Position numbers and translations under genes: made by a program. Shown one piece after another: positions 9,235-19,263 of a stretch of DNA of 64,000 nucleotides. Each line of letters opens with the position of its first letter. The first letter of the stretch is position 1. Under the pieces are notes generated by a model, which saw only the letters and a program-made list of their open reading frames with translations, searched no databases and had not been told where the DNA came from. The stretch comes from DASYKT01 sp963718105 (GTDB taxonomy: Bacteria; Acidobacteriota; Blastocatellia; Pyrinomonadales; Pyrinomonadaceae): NCBI GenBank assembly GCA_963718105.1, contig OY970352.1, positions 4,526,001 to 4,590,000 of the forward strand, written 5' to 3'.

Positions 9235-9355
9235 TGGAGCGCGGGCATCCTGCCCGCAACAAACGCGTAGCGTTTGAGCTCGCCGTCTAAAAGACAATAT
9301 CCGAAAACATTAGCACGACCGGATCACACTTTGCGGGCAAGAGCCCCTAGCTCCA
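9235..9355. repeat. Family 1 palindromic repeat
   Basis: About 121 bp between the ABC permease stop and the hexosaminidase start. The left end is GGAGCGCGGGCATCCTGCCC followed by the hairpin AAACGCGTAGCGTTT; the right end, TTGCGGGCAAGAGCCCCTAG then CTCC, is its imperfect complement. It sits 18 bp upstream of the hexosaminidase ATG, so it probably lies in that mRNA leader. Confidence 0.8.
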
Positions 9356-9358
9356 TAA

Positions 9359-10906
9359 TTACAAATTCTTACTGCGCACCCACTCACTTGCAACATCTTT
9401 AGGCGTTTTTTTATTTCCATCCACCTCGTAATTCATCCGCCGCATATCTTCGATCGATATAGCATTTTTTAATTTTTCGAAAACTTCGTTAAGAGTTTCT
9501 AAAACTTCGGTGCGGGCGATGAAAACGGTCTGATACGGCGGGAAATAATGCTTATCGTCTGCGAGTTGAAAGAGGTCGAGCGTAGCGATCAGGCCATCGG
9601 TTTCGTTGCCGGCGATCAGGTCCAGTTCCCGCGAAGCCAGCGCGCGGTAGGTGAGCGACAGGTCCATCTCTCGCGGCTGTTTGGCGAACTGAAATCCGTA
9701 AGCCTTAGAAAAACCGGGATAACCATCGGCCCGCGACATAAAGTCCTGCCCGAAACCCGCCTGCCAGGTTTTGGCGTGCGGCACGGCATCCGAGATAGTT
9801 TTTAAATTCAATTTTCGTGCTTCGTCGCCGCGCACCAGCACGGCAAAGCCGTTGCTAAAACCAAGCGGCGGGCTGACTGCCAAATTAAATTTTTCGGCGT
9901 ATTCATTTTTTGTCTGGTCGTAAACCGCCTGGCTGTCGGTGATGGGGGCGTGTTTGAGAATAGCGGTATAAGCGGTGCCGGTGTATTCGGGGTAAACATC
10001 GACCTGCTTTGCCAAAAGGCCGTCGTGCGCGAGATTGCCGCCGAGTTCGAGCCTTCGCTCTACGGTGATGCCTCGTTTTTCCAGCATCTGCGCCAGGATC
10101 TCCGCCAGTATCACAGACTCGGTAAAGTCTTTTGACCCGACCGTTATTTTTTGTGCTGATGAGGAAGAAGATGTTTTAGACTGCCAAATACTTAGGCCGA
10201 TCAAGACGGCGACCAGCAAAACGGCGGCTGCCAGAACGATCTTTCTCAAGATCGCCGCGGCGCCTTTGGCGGTTTTTTCCGGCGCAAACATCCGCGCGAT
10301 CTGTTCCAGCGCAAAGTCGGCGATCAATGCCAGCAGCGCCGAAGATAACGCACCCGCGAGCAGCAAGTTGTTGTCGTTCTGCCGCAAACCCCGGAAGATA
10401 TAGGTGCCCAGGCCGCCCGCGCCGACGGCCGCGGCTACGGTCGCCACGCCGACGGAGATCACCACCGCCACGCGCACGCCGGTCAGCATCACGTTCATCG
10501 CCAGCGGCAGCTCAACCTGCCAAAGTATCTGCCACTCGGTCATGCCCATCGCGACCGCCGCTTCGCGCACTTTCGGATCGACGCCGAGAATTCCCGTCAC
10601 CGTATTGCGAATGATCGGAAGCAGCGCATAAAGCGCCAGCGCGATGATCGCCGTACGCGCTCCGATGCCGCCGATAAACGGAATGGGAATAAGCAGCCCG
10701 AAAAGCGCCAGGCTGGGCACGGTCTGCATGATATTGGCAAAACCCAGAATGGGTGTGCGCAGAGACTTGATACGGGTCAGCAAGATCCCCAGCGGCACGC
10801 CGATCACAACCGCCAGCCCGGTCGAGAGCGCGACCAATATCAGGTGCTCGCGGGTAAGAACGAGTAATTCCGCCCAGTTTTGTTGTATAAAGTCGAAAAA
10901 TGTCAT
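9359..10906 (-). CDS. Glycine betaine/choline-type ABC transporter, permease fused to substrate-binding protein
   Basis: Start set at 10906 (MTFFDFIQQNWAELLVLTRE). The longer frame to 11068 would overlap the divergent gene and lacks homology-like sequence. 515 aa. Residues 1-about 210 form an OpuCB/ProW-type permease with about six helices and the EAA loop VREAAVAMGMTEWQILWQVE. After a further membrane segment, residues about 240-515 form an OpuCC/ProX-type binding domain (ITVGSKDFTESVILAEILAQ, VDVYPEYTGTAYTAIL, DLIAGNETDGLIATLDLF). The fusion tethers the receptor to the outer face of the membrane. The matching ATPase lies at 11841-12596, separated by an opposite-strand gene. Likely role: uptake of betaine, choline or a similar osmoprotectant. 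Confidence 0.92.
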   Translation of the reverse strand: MTFFDFIQQNWAELLVLTREHLILVALSTGLAVVIGVPLGILLTRIKSLRTPILGFANIMQTVPSLALFGLLIPIPFIGGIGARTAIIALALYALLPIIRNTVTGILGVDPKVREAAVAMGMTEWQILWQVELPLAMNVMLTGVRVAVVISVGVATVAAAVGAGGLGTYIFRGLRQNDNNLLLAGALSSALLALIADFALEQIARMFAPEKTAKGAAAILRKIVLAAAVLLVAVLIGLSIWQSKTSSSSSAQKITVGSKDFTESVILAEILAQMLEKRGITVERRLELGGNLAHDGLLAKQVDVYPEYTGTAYTAILKHAPITDSQAVYDQTKNEYAEKFNLAVSPPLGFSNGFAVLVRGDEARKLNLKTISDAVPHAKTWQAGFGQDFMSRADGYPGFSKAYGFQFAKQPREMDLSLTYRALASRELDLIAGNETDGLIATLDLFQLADDKHYFPPYQTVFIARTEVLETLNEVFEKLKNAISIEDMRRMNYEVDGNKKTPKDVASEWVRSKNL

Positions 10907-10997
10907 CGGACAGGCAAAATTGTAGCAGAAAAGACGTGAGGCAAAAGCAACTGGAGGCAAATTAGACCGCATCTCTTGACAAGGTCCGAGGAGTAAA

Positions 10998-11840
10998 ATG
11001 AAAGATACGCAATTCAATATCAATAGCCTGCGGGTAGCGGCGCCGTGTTCGATGGGCTGGGAGAACATGGCCGGCGACGAGCGAAAGCGGTTTTGCTCGT
11101 CCTGTGAGCTGAATGTTTATAACATCTCGGAAATGACCGGGACGGAAGTGCGCGCGCTCATCGGCCGTTCGCCGGGCAGGATATGCGGCCGGATCTATCG
11201 CCGGTTTGACGGCACCGTTATTACCAGAGATTGCCCGACGGGCGTAAGGGCGCTGCGAAAACGCGCGGCACAATTTGCCGGCGCGGCTTTTTCTACCATC
11301 CTGGGGCTGTTTTCTGTGTCATTCGCTCAGACGACAGGAAACGAGGTAAATGGGGCGGTAGTGACAACGGCGCCCGAAACACAGACAGAAACACAGATAG
11401 AAGTAAAACTGCGAAACGAGCGTTCTACACTGCCCGTTGGCCACCGGGTTTTGACCGGAGTGATCTGGGGCCCGGCCGGCTCGGCCACTGCGGCCGCCGC
11501 CGGGGCTGAGGTGCTGCTTTTTCCGCAAAATTACAACGGCAGTTTTAACGACCTCATCAGAACGACGTCGGACGATAAAGGAAATTATATATTTGAAGGA
11601 ATGCCGGCCGGTGTCTATCGCTTGCAGGTAACCTCAAAAGATTACAATTACGCTCATCTGCAGGACATTAACGTTGAGGATGGCGTGCAATTAACGATGG
11701 ACGTGCGGCTTGCCCACCCCGTGGCTTTTATGGGCCTTATCGAACTTCCTAATGTCAGGCCGCAGGTCAAATGGGAGCCGGGCAAAACCGTCCTTACGCG
11801 CGAAGAACTCGACCGCATGCCAAAGCGAAATCTTTTCTGA
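10998..11840 (+). CDS. Cys-motif membrane protein with carboxypeptidase-regulatory-like domain (copy 1)
   Basis: 280 aa, paralogous to 12690-13475. The N-terminal 100 residues form a conserved module: PCSMGWENMAGDERKRFCSS, CELNVYNISEMTGTEVR, GRICGRIYRRFDGTVITRDC. Its Cys residues (CSSCEL, RICGR, RDC) could bind a metal. One hydrophobic helix (FAGAAFSTILGLFSVSFAQ) follows, then an exported carboxypeptidase-regulatory-like beta domain (YIFEGMPAGVYRLQV). The last residues LTREELDRMPKRNLF resemble the start of a TonB plug. An RBS (GAGGAG) precedes the ATG. Its stop directly abuts the stop of the convergent ATPase gene. No function is known to me. Confidence 0.85.
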   Translation: MKDTQFNINSLRVAAPCSMGWENMAGDERKRFCSSCELNVYNISEMTGTEVRALIGRSPGRICGRIYRRFDGTVITRDCPTGVRALRKRAAQFAGAAFSTILGLFSVSFAQTTGNEVNGAVVTTAPETQTETQIEVKLRNERSTLPVGHRVLTGVIWGPAGSATAAAAGAEVLLFPQNYNGSFNDLIRTTSDDKGNYIFEGMPAGVYRLQVTSKDYNYAHLQDINVEDGVQLTMDVRLAHPVAFMGLIELPNVRPQVKWEPGKTVLTREELDRMPKRNLF

Positions 11841-12596
11841 TCAGGTTCTTATTGTTTCCAGATATGCCCGCGCCAGAGAGTGGTCCGACTTTACAAAATT
11901 CTCCGGCGATTCCAGCACGACAATTTTTCCTTTTTCCATCAGCGCGATACGCGTGCCGAGCGTGAGGGCTTCGCGAAGGTCGTGGGTGACAAAGATCGCC
12001 GTTTTGTTCAGGCGTTTTACCAGCGCGGCAAATTCTTTTTGCAGATTGCTGCGTGTGATCGGGTCGAGCGCGCCGAAGGGTTCATCCAGTAAAAGCAATT
12101 CCGGGTCGGCCGCCAGTGCGCGGGCGACGCCGACGCGCTGCTGCTGCCCGCCGGAGAGCTCGCGCGGGAAACGCCTGCTGAATTTTTTTGGTTCGAGCCC
12201 GACCAGGTCGAGCAATTGTTCGGTGCGATAATGCGTTTTATCCGCGCTCCATTTCTCGAGCGAAGGCACCAGCGCGATATTTCGTTCGACCGTAAAATGC
12301 GGGAAAAGCCCGCCTTCCTGCAACACATAGCCCGTCCGGCGGCGCAGTTTTATCGGATCCCATTTGGCGGTGGCTTTGCCGTCGACCAACACTTCACCGC
12401 GGGTCGGTGTCAGCAGCCGGTTGATCATTTTCAATGTGGTAGTTTTACCGCAGCCCGATTCGCCCAGCAGCACAAGGGTCTCGCCGCGGCTCACCGAAAA
12501 ACTCAGGCCGCTTAATATTTTCGTGCCGCCGATCTCGAAATCGACCTCGCGAAATTCGACGACGTTTTGAGACAGGTTTTTAGTTTGTACGGGCAT
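11841..12596 (-). CDS. Osmoprotectant ABC transporter ATP-binding protein
   Basis: 251 aa ABC ATPase of the OpuCA/ProV class without a C-terminal CBS domain. Walker A is LLGESGCGKTT, the signature is LSGGQQQRVGVARAL, Walker B is LLLLDEPFGALDP, and the H-loop is FVTHDLREA. The N-terminus VEFREVDFEIGGTKILSGLS is typical. It should energise the permease/binding-protein fusion at 9359-10906. Uncommonly, the two parts are separated by a gene on the opposite strand (10998-11840), so they cannot share a simple operon across that gene without antisense transcription. Confidence 0.93.
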   Translation of the reverse strand: MPVQTKNLSQNVVEFREVDFEIGGTKILSGLSFSVSRGETLVLLGESGCGKTTTLKMINRLLTPTRGEVLVDGKATAKWDPIKLRRRTGYVLQEGGLFPHFTVERNIALVPSLEKWSADKTHYRTEQLLDLVGLEPKKFSRRFPRELSGGQQQRVGVARALAADPELLLLDEPFGALDPITRSNLQKEFAALVKRLNKTAIFVTHDLREALTLGTRIALMEKGKIVVLESPENFVKSDHSLARAYLETIRT

Positions 12597-12689
12597 TGCT
12601 CTTTATTTTAACCGGAAAGCTCCGCTTTCGGCGAATATAATCTCCGCTAAGCAACCGGAAAACTCTCAGGTCTCATCAGACGATATGAT

Positions 12690-13475
12690 ATGCAAAATTT
12701 CGACATCAACGATCTGAAAGTGGCAAAACCCTGCTCGGTGAGTTGGGAAAATATGAGCGGCGACGACCGGACGCGCTTTTGCAGCCTCTGCGAGCTGAAC
12801 GTTTATAACATCTCGGAAATGACGGTGGCCGAAGTGCGAAGTTTGATCGGAACTTCCGGCGGGCGCGTTTGCGGGAGAATATACAAGCGAGCCGACGGAA
12901 GCGTGCTGACCCGTGATTGCCCGGTCGGACTACGTAAATACCGCAAGCAAGCGGCGAAGTATTACAGCGCAGCGCTGGGCGCGATATTAGGATTCTTTAC
13001 AATCACTTTTGGCACTTCTGGCGCTTTCGGTCAAACTGAACCGGAAAAGAAAGATGACGAAGCCATCACCAAAAATGAGACGCTGAAGATCAGTAAAGTT
13101 AATGGCCCAGCCGTCATTAAAGGGAAGGTGACCGATCTCAACGGCGCCGTCGTTGTGGGGGCGGAAGTCGCCGTGCAAATAGAGGGTAAAAGCTATGTCT
13201 TCAGCATGACAGCCAAAACGAATGACGAAGGGGTGTATTTTTTCCCCTACCTCGAACCGGGAAGCCTGAACATTTCCGTACGCTCACCCGGATTTAAGCT
13301 CTATCAAAAGAAAGATCTGCTGGTAAATTTAAACGAGGAAGTAGAGTTGGATATTACTCTTTCAGCAGAATTTCTCATGGGAGTGATAGTAGAATCTGAA
13401 ATTTCCGTTGATTCTCCGGTCGTGGCTCCGGCAACTATAGTTACTAAACGAAAGATAGATAAACTGCCATTTTAG
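12690..13475 (+). CDS. Cys-motif membrane protein with carboxypeptidase-regulatory-like domain (copy 2)
   Basis: 261 aa, the second copy of the 10998-11840 family. It shares the N-terminal module almost position by position: PCSVSWENMSGDDRTRFCSL, CELNVYNISEMTVAEVR, GRVCGRIYKRADGSVLTRDC. A membrane helix follows (YYSAALGAILGFFTITFG), then an exported carboxypeptidase-regulatory-like domain (GKVTDLNGAVVVGAEVAV, YFFPYLEPGSLNISVRSPGF). The tail TKRKIDKLPF again looks like the first residues of a TonB plug. The two copies bracket the ABC ATPase gene. The N-terminal module most likely stays cytoplasmic, with the beta domain outside. Confidence 0.85.
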   Translation: MQNFDINDLKVAKPCSVSWENMSGDDRTRFCSLCELNVYNISEMTVAEVRSLIGTSGGRVCGRIYKRADGSVLTRDCPVGLRKYRKQAAKYYSAALGAILGFFTITFGTSGAFGQTEPEKKDDEAITKNETLKISKVNGPAVIKGKVTDLNGAVVVGAEVAVQIEGKSYVFSMTAKTNDEGVYFFPYLEPGSLNISVRSPGFKLYQKKDLLVNLNEEVELDITLSAEFLMGVIVESEISVDSPVVAPATIVTKRKIDKLPF

Positions 13476-13529
13476 CTCCCTAGTTACCGCCAAAATAGCT
13501 TATCAAGACATTTTTGCTAAAATTGTGTT

Positions 13530-14090
13530 ATGGGTTTGTGGACACATTTAAAGCAAAAGCCTTCGAAAGAAGATCTGCAAAAAGCGCCTCTGCGCACTAC
13601 GCCTGACATAATTTCGCCCGATCTCAAAGTATTATTTTGCGGCATTAATCCCGGCTTATATTCCGCCGCAACCGGCCATAATTTTGCGCGACCGGGAAAT
13701 CGTTTTTGGAAAGCGCTGGAACGGGCCGGTTTTACTCCGCGCCGTTTTCATCCTTCGGAAGAACAGGAACTTTTAGAACTCGGCTACGGCATCACTAATT
13801 TTTGCAAACGCACAACTGCCACGGCCGCCGAACTCACCGACGACGAGCTGGTCGAAGGCGGTAAAGAGCTGGTAAAAAGAGTAAAAAAATATCGCCCGCA
13901 ATTTTTGGCCGTGCTTGGTGTCACCGCCTATCGCAAGGCGTTCAAAAAACCAAAGGTCAGGCTCGGTTTGCAGGAAGAAAAAATAAATGATACCAAGATA
14001 TGGATCTTGCCGAGCCCCAGCGGGCTGAATGCGCATTATCAACTGCCGGACCTGATCGAGCTTTTCAGCGAACTGCGGCAGCAATTTTAA
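13530..14090 (+). CDS. mug: G/T(U) mismatch-specific DNA glycosylase
   Basis: 186 aa, in line with the MUG family. It removes uracil, and in some homologues thymine or ethenocytosine, mispaired with G to start base-excision repair. Family signatures: FCGINPGLYSAATGHNFARP (catalytic-loop Asn in GINPG), GNRFWKALERAGF, and the DNA-insertion loop PSPSGLNAHY near residue 165. The ATG at 13530 lies 54 bp after the upstream gene and may have its own promoter. The assignment to the MUG clade rather than another uracil glycosylase rests on the GINPG and PSPSGLN motifs. Confidence 0.92.
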   Translation: MGLWTHLKQKPSKEDLQKAPLRTTPDIISPDLKVLFCGINPGLYSAATGHNFARPGNRFWKALERAGFTPRRFHPSEEQELLELGYGITNFCKRTTATAAELTDDELVEGGKELVKRVKKYRPQFLAVLGVTAYRKAFKKPKVRLGLQEEKINDTKIWILPSPSGLNAHYQLPDLIELFSELRQQF

Positions 14091-14137
14091 CGTAGTTATA
14101 AAAGCATTCTATGACTCTAGATAAAACCAAAATTTTT

Positions 14138-14629
14138 ATGATGAAATATAAAAGCTTGCTGTCTTTGATGATTATCCTGCCGGTACTTCTGGCCGGATCG
14201 GTATTCGCGCAAAAAAAGCCGGATGTAAAAACCGAGGCCGCATTGATATCCGTGGCCAAGCAGATGGTCGATGCGCAGAGCACTTTTGATATAGCGGCGC
14301 TGGGAAAACTTACGACGGCGGATTACATCGAGATCTCGCCGCTCGGCGAATTTGACCCGCGCGAAAAAATGCTCGGCTTTTACAAACCGGAATTAAAGCC
14401 GAAGAACATGGAAATTAAAAACGACGCCGACGAATTTTCCATTCGCGATTACGGCAAGTTTGCGATAGTGATAGTACGGCTTAACTTTCTGATCATGACG
14501 GAGGGCAAAACGGCCCCGCCGCGCAGTATGCGCGCGACGTATGTTTGCCGCAAAGAAAAAGGCGCGTGGAAGATCGCCTCGGCACATTACACCGGCATCC
14601 GTCCGCCGGCGGCTGCGCCCGCAAAATAA
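14138..14629 (+). CDS. Secreted NTF2-like protein (SnoaL/DUF4440 type)
   Basis: The likely start is one of two adjacent ATGs at 14138/14141, which directly precede the signal peptide (MMKYKSLLSLMIILPVLLAG, cleavage near SVFAQ). The frame extends to 14111 without support. The mature 140 residues have the cone-shaped NTF2-like pattern: AKQMVDAQSTFDIAALGKLT, YIEISPLGEFDPREKMLGFY and the last strand RKEKGAWKIASAHYTGI. Such proteins are small periplasmic ligand-binding or enzyme folds; no substrate can be named. The gene sits between mug and a lipoprotein gene on the same strand. Confidence 0.8.
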   Translation: MMKYKSLLSLMIILPVLLAGSVFAQKKPDVKTEAALISVAKQMVDAQSTFDIAALGKLTTADYIEISPLGEFDPREKMLGFYKPELKPKNMEIKNDADEFSIRDYGKFAIVIVRLNFLIMTEGKTAPPRSMRATYVCRKEKGAWKIASAHYTGIRPPAAAPAK

Positions 14630-14647
14630 ATAGGAGAAGATCTTTTT

Positions 14648-15508
14648 GTGAAAAAACTTTTAGCACTCATCTTTTTACCCGCGGTTTTATCTATTGCGTG
14701 TTCATCGGCCGGCGTTGCCAACCAGGCAAGCAATGCAAACACGGCGACAGAGGCGCCGTCCTCAGCGGCTGCGGTGAACGATCAGGGCCCGGCTGCTTCA
14801 GGAGCGCTGCCCACCGCGCCCGATGCAATGGTCGCCGATCTTTATAAACAGCACGACGCGCATAAAAGCCCTTTTTTCCAATCGAAAAACCGCGCGCTGG
14901 TGGATAAATATTTCACGAAAGCGACCGCCGATCTGATCTGGAAAGACGCGACGCGAAAGAATCAAAATGAGGTCGGCGTGCTCGACGGCGATCCGCTCTA
15001 CAACGCGCAGGATATCGACATCAAAAACTTTAAGGTCGGTGCAGCCGATGTTAAAGGCGACAAGGCGACGGTCATCGTTACCTTCGATAATTTCGGCCAG
15101 AAACAAAAGCTAAAATTTTTGCTGGTTCAGGAAAAAGGCGCCCATGAAAAAGGGTGGAAGATAAACGATATCGATTACGGCGAAGCGGGCACGCTGGTCA
15201 AATGGCTCAGGGACGAATACTCCGGCAAGGCCGAAATGGCGCCCGATAACCGCTTCGAAGGCAAATACCAGGTTGGCGATACCACCTGCACGGTCAAAGC
15301 GATAAAGATGGCCTTTGAAGTTCGCTGGGCAAAAGGCTCCGGTGTGGAGACATTTTATGCCAACGACGACGAAAGCAACCCTTCGTTTTCCAGCGAGAAT
15401 AAAGACGGCGGATTTGAGAACACCTTCGCCTTTGACGACGATACCTACAACACCGGCAAATTCCTGCGCGCCGACGGCAAGGAGCTTCCGATCAAGCGGG
15501 TGAAGTAA
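14648..15508 (+). CDS. Lipoprotein with DUF3828-like domain
   Basis: 286 aa starting at GTG 14648, with AGGAGA at the right distance. The lipoprotein signal is MKKLLALIFLPAVLSIACSS with Cys in the lipobox LSIAC. A low-complexity linker rich in Ala, Asn and Thr follows (residues about 25-60). Residues 65-190 resemble DUF3828: LYKQHDAHKSPFFQSKNRAL, DGDPLYNAQDIDIKNFKVG, KGWKINDIDYGEAGTLVKWL. The C-terminal part (KYQVGDTTCTVKAIKMAFEV) looks like a second small beta domain. It is probably anchored in the periplasm. The stop abuts the convergent guaA stop with no gap. Confidence 0.8.
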   Translation: MKKLLALIFLPAVLSIACSSAGVANQASNANTATEAPSSAAAVNDQGPAASGALPTAPDAMVADLYKQHDAHKSPFFQSKNRALVDKYFTKATADLIWKDATRKNQNEVGVLDGDPLYNAQDIDIKNFKVGAADVKGDKATVIVTFDNFGQKQKLKFLLVQEKGAHEKGWKINDIDYGEAGTLVKWLRDEYSGKAEMAPDNRFEGKYQVGDTTCTVKAIKMAFEVRWAKGSGVETFYANDDESNPSFSSENKDGGFENTFAFDDDTYNTGKFLRADGKELPIKRVK

Positions 15509-17074
15509 TTATTCCCACTCGATGGTGCCGGGGGGTTTTGAGGTGATGTCATAGACGACACGGTTGATGCCGCGGACTTCGCTGGTGATGCGCGAGGAAA
15601 CACGCGCCAAAAAATCGTGAGGCAGGCGGGCCCAGTCGGCGGTCATACCGTCAGTGCTGGTGACGGCGCGGATGGCGATCATGCGTTCGTAGGTGCGAAA
15701 ATCGCCCATTACGCCGACCGTCTCGATCGGCAGCAAGACGGGAAACGCCTGCCAGACGTCGTGATAAAGGCCAAACTCATGAAGCTCCTCATTAAAGATG
15801 CGGTTGGCGGCCTGCAGCAGCTTAACTTTTTCTTCCGTTATCTCGCCTAAAATTCTGACCGCGAGGCCGGGCCCCGGAAACGGGTGGCGGGTGAGAATTT
15901 CTTCCGGAACATGCAGATCTTTTCCGATGCGGCGCACTTCATCTTTAAAAAGTTCACGCAGCGGTTCGATCAGTTTCAGATTCATTTTCTCCGGCAGCCC
16001 GCCGACGTTGTGATGCGTCTTGATCGTGACGCTCGCCCCGCGAAGCGAGACGGATTCGATCACGTCCGGGTACAAGGTGCCCTGCACCAGCCACTTTGCA
16101 CCTGCAGAATTGGGCCCAAGCTTTTTCGCTTCGCGTTCAAAAATTTCGATAAAGAGATTGCCGATGATCTTGCGCTTTTTTTCCGGTTCGGTCACGTTTG
16201 CTAACGCCGCGTAAAATTCACGGGAAGCATCGACGCCGATCACTTTCAAGTGCATCGTGTCTTTAAAAAGTTTTAGCGTGGTTTCAAATTCGTCCGCGCG
16301 CAGCAATCCGTTATCGACAAAGATACAGGTTTGCCGATCGCCCACGGCTTCGTGTACCAGCGCGGCCGCGACGGTCGAATCGACCCCGCCGGAAAGCCCG
16401 CACAGCACCAGATCGTCAGGGCCCACCAGAGCTTTAATTCTTTCTATGTCTTCGGTAATAAAGCTGGCGGACGTCCAATCGCCTTTGCAGGAGCAGACGC
16501 CAAAAACGAAATTGCTCAAGATCTCTTTACCGCGCGGCGTGTGAGAAACCTCGGGGTGAAACTGAACGGCGTAAAGGTTCGCTTCGCTGTTTTCAATGGC
16601 GGTGATGACATCGCCACCTATCCCGGTCGTTGCGGTAGTATGAAACCCGGCGGGCAAACTGGTCACATGATCGCCGTGGCTCATCCACACGTCGAGCTCT
16701 TTTTCCAAATTACAAAAAATATTTGAATCGCCGTTTAAGACCTGGAGCCGGGCGTGGCCGTATTCGCGCTTTTCAGCCGGCTTTGATTCACCGCCCAGCC
16801 GCGCCGCCATCAATCCCATGCCATAGCAAATACCGAGGATCGGCGCTCTCACCCGGTCGAAAAAATCTTCGCTTACAGTTGGCGCGTCCTCTTCATACAC
16901 GCTCGAAGGGCCGCCGGAAAGTATGACGCCTTTCGGTTTTCTTTCAATTATTTTGTCCAGGGGGTAGTGAAAGGGGACGATCTCACAATAAACGCCGAGC
17001 TCGCGCACCCGCCGCGCGATAAGCTGCGTGTACTGCGAACCGAAATCGAGAATAAGGATGAGTTCGTGCTGCAA
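15509..17074 (-). CDS. guaA: GMP synthase (glutamine-hydrolysing)
   Basis: Converts XMP to GMP using glutamine and ATP. I place the start at a TTG codon (17072-17074), preceded by GGAGA at a normal distance and followed by QHELILILDFGSQYTQLIAR. The longer frame to 17134 adds a non-conserved leader. Length is then 521 aa, as usual. Class I amidotransferase domain: catalytic Cys in GICYG, His-Glu in QFHPEVSHT. ATP-pyrophosphatase loop: LSGGVDST. The dimerisation domain ends GTIEWE. The residue after CYGM is Gly where Gln is usual (CYGMG). Confidence 0.96.
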   Translation of the reverse strand: MQHELILILDFGSQYTQLIARRVRELGVYCEIVPFHYPLDKIIERKPKGVILSGGPSSVYEEDAPTVSEDFFDRVRAPILGICYGMGLMAARLGGESKPAEKREYGHARLQVLNGDSNIFCNLEKELDVWMSHGDHVTSLPAGFHTTATTGIGGDVITAIENSEANLYAVQFHPEVSHTPRGKEILSNFVFGVCSCKGDWTSASFITEDIERIKALVGPDDLVLCGLSGGVDSTVAAALVHEAVGDRQTCIFVDNGLLRADEFETTLKLFKDTMHLKVIGVDASREFYAALANVTEPEKKRKIIGNLFIEIFEREAKKLGPNSAGAKWLVQGTLYPDVIESVSLRGASVTIKTHHNVGGLPEKMNLKLIEPLRELFKDEVRRIGKDLHVPEEILTRHPFPGPGLAVRILGEITEEKVKLLQAANRIFNEELHEFGLYHDVWQAFPVLLPIETVGVMGDFRTYERMIAIRAVTSTDGMTADWARLPHDFLARVSSRITSEVRGINRVVYDITSKPPGTIEWE

Positions 17075-17150
17075 AAGAGAATCTCCGGTTAAATTATAAA
17101 AAGAGATTATACGTTGGCTTGGCAAGAGGTTCAAAAGGGGATTTAAATAG

Positions 17151-17295
17151 CCCGGCCATTTATGGCCGGGTAAAGGTTAATTAAATAATAGTACGGAGTC
17201 CAAAAGTGGGAGACTTTTGGACTCCGCCCGTGTTGATAAAACTCGTAACCCCGCGCTAAAGCACGGGGCTATTTTCATTTGTCCGCTACGCGGAC
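17151..17295. repeat. Array of four hairpins between guaA and the DUF1801 gene
   Basis: Four separate stem-loops in 145 bp: CCCGGCCA stem at 17151-17170, a 14-bp stem at 17194-17226 (CGGAGTCCAAAAGT and complement), CCCCG stem at 17249-17267 and GTCCGCTACGCGGAC at 17281-17295. The last two recur in the same order at 50709-50754. This is a repeat family rather than a single terminator. Confidence 0.8.
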
Positions 17296-17300
17296 TCTGA

Positions 17301-17717
17301 TTACTTCTTCTTTACATGCCTTACCGAGGCCGCGATCAATTCTTTCAGTACTTTCATATCGACGTCCGAAAGGCGTTTGATATAGAGGCAGCCTTTGCCG
17401 GTGGAGTGTTTGCCGAGTTTGTCGAGCAATTTTTGCTGTTCGGCGGAGCCGTCCACTACGTAAAGGGTCAGGTTTTGCTTACGCGGCGAGAAGGCGAGCT
17501 GCATCCAGTCCATTTCGCGCCCGTCGGGATATTTGTACTTGCTTGAGCCGAAACCGACGATGGCCGGGCCCCACATTTTGGGCTCGGCTTTGGTGGCTTT
17601 ACGCATCATTTCCGCTACGGCAAAGGCGTCCGTGCGTTTCTGCTCATCCTCGATGGCGTTAAGAAAATCTTCGACACTGGCTTCGGTTTTTTTGGTTTGC
17701 AATTCGTATTTGGCCAT
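17301..17717 (-). CDS. DUF1801 domain protein
   Basis: 138 aa covering a complete DUF1801 (YdhG-like) domain: SVEDFLNAIEDEQKRTDAFA, EPKMWGPAIVGFGSSKYKYP, DWMQLAFSPRKQNLTLYVVD and GKGCLYIKRLSDVDMKVLKE. The fold is related to frataxin-like and iron-chaperone-like proteins, but the biochemical role is not settled, so no function is assigned. It follows the protease gene by 8 bp on the same strand and is likely co-transcribed with it. A hairpin array lies just beyond its stop. Confidence 0.88.
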   Translation of the reverse strand: MAKYELQTKKTEASVEDFLNAIEDEQKRTDAFAVAEMMRKATKAEPKMWGPAIVGFGSSKYKYPDGREMDWMQLAFSPRKQNLTLYVVDGSAEQQKLLDKLGKHSTGKGCLYIKRLSDVDMKVLKELIAASVRHVKKK

Positions 17718-17725
17718 AAAATTTC

Positions 17726-19150
<1,425 letters not shown>

Positions 19151-19263
19151 AACACGGCTCCAAACAGATTTGAGAATTAAGTATTGCTGGGCGAGGGTAG
19201 TATAAACTCGACCCTTGCTTTCGGTCAATCATTTTGTGATGTCGCAAATAAGCCGCCTTTTTT

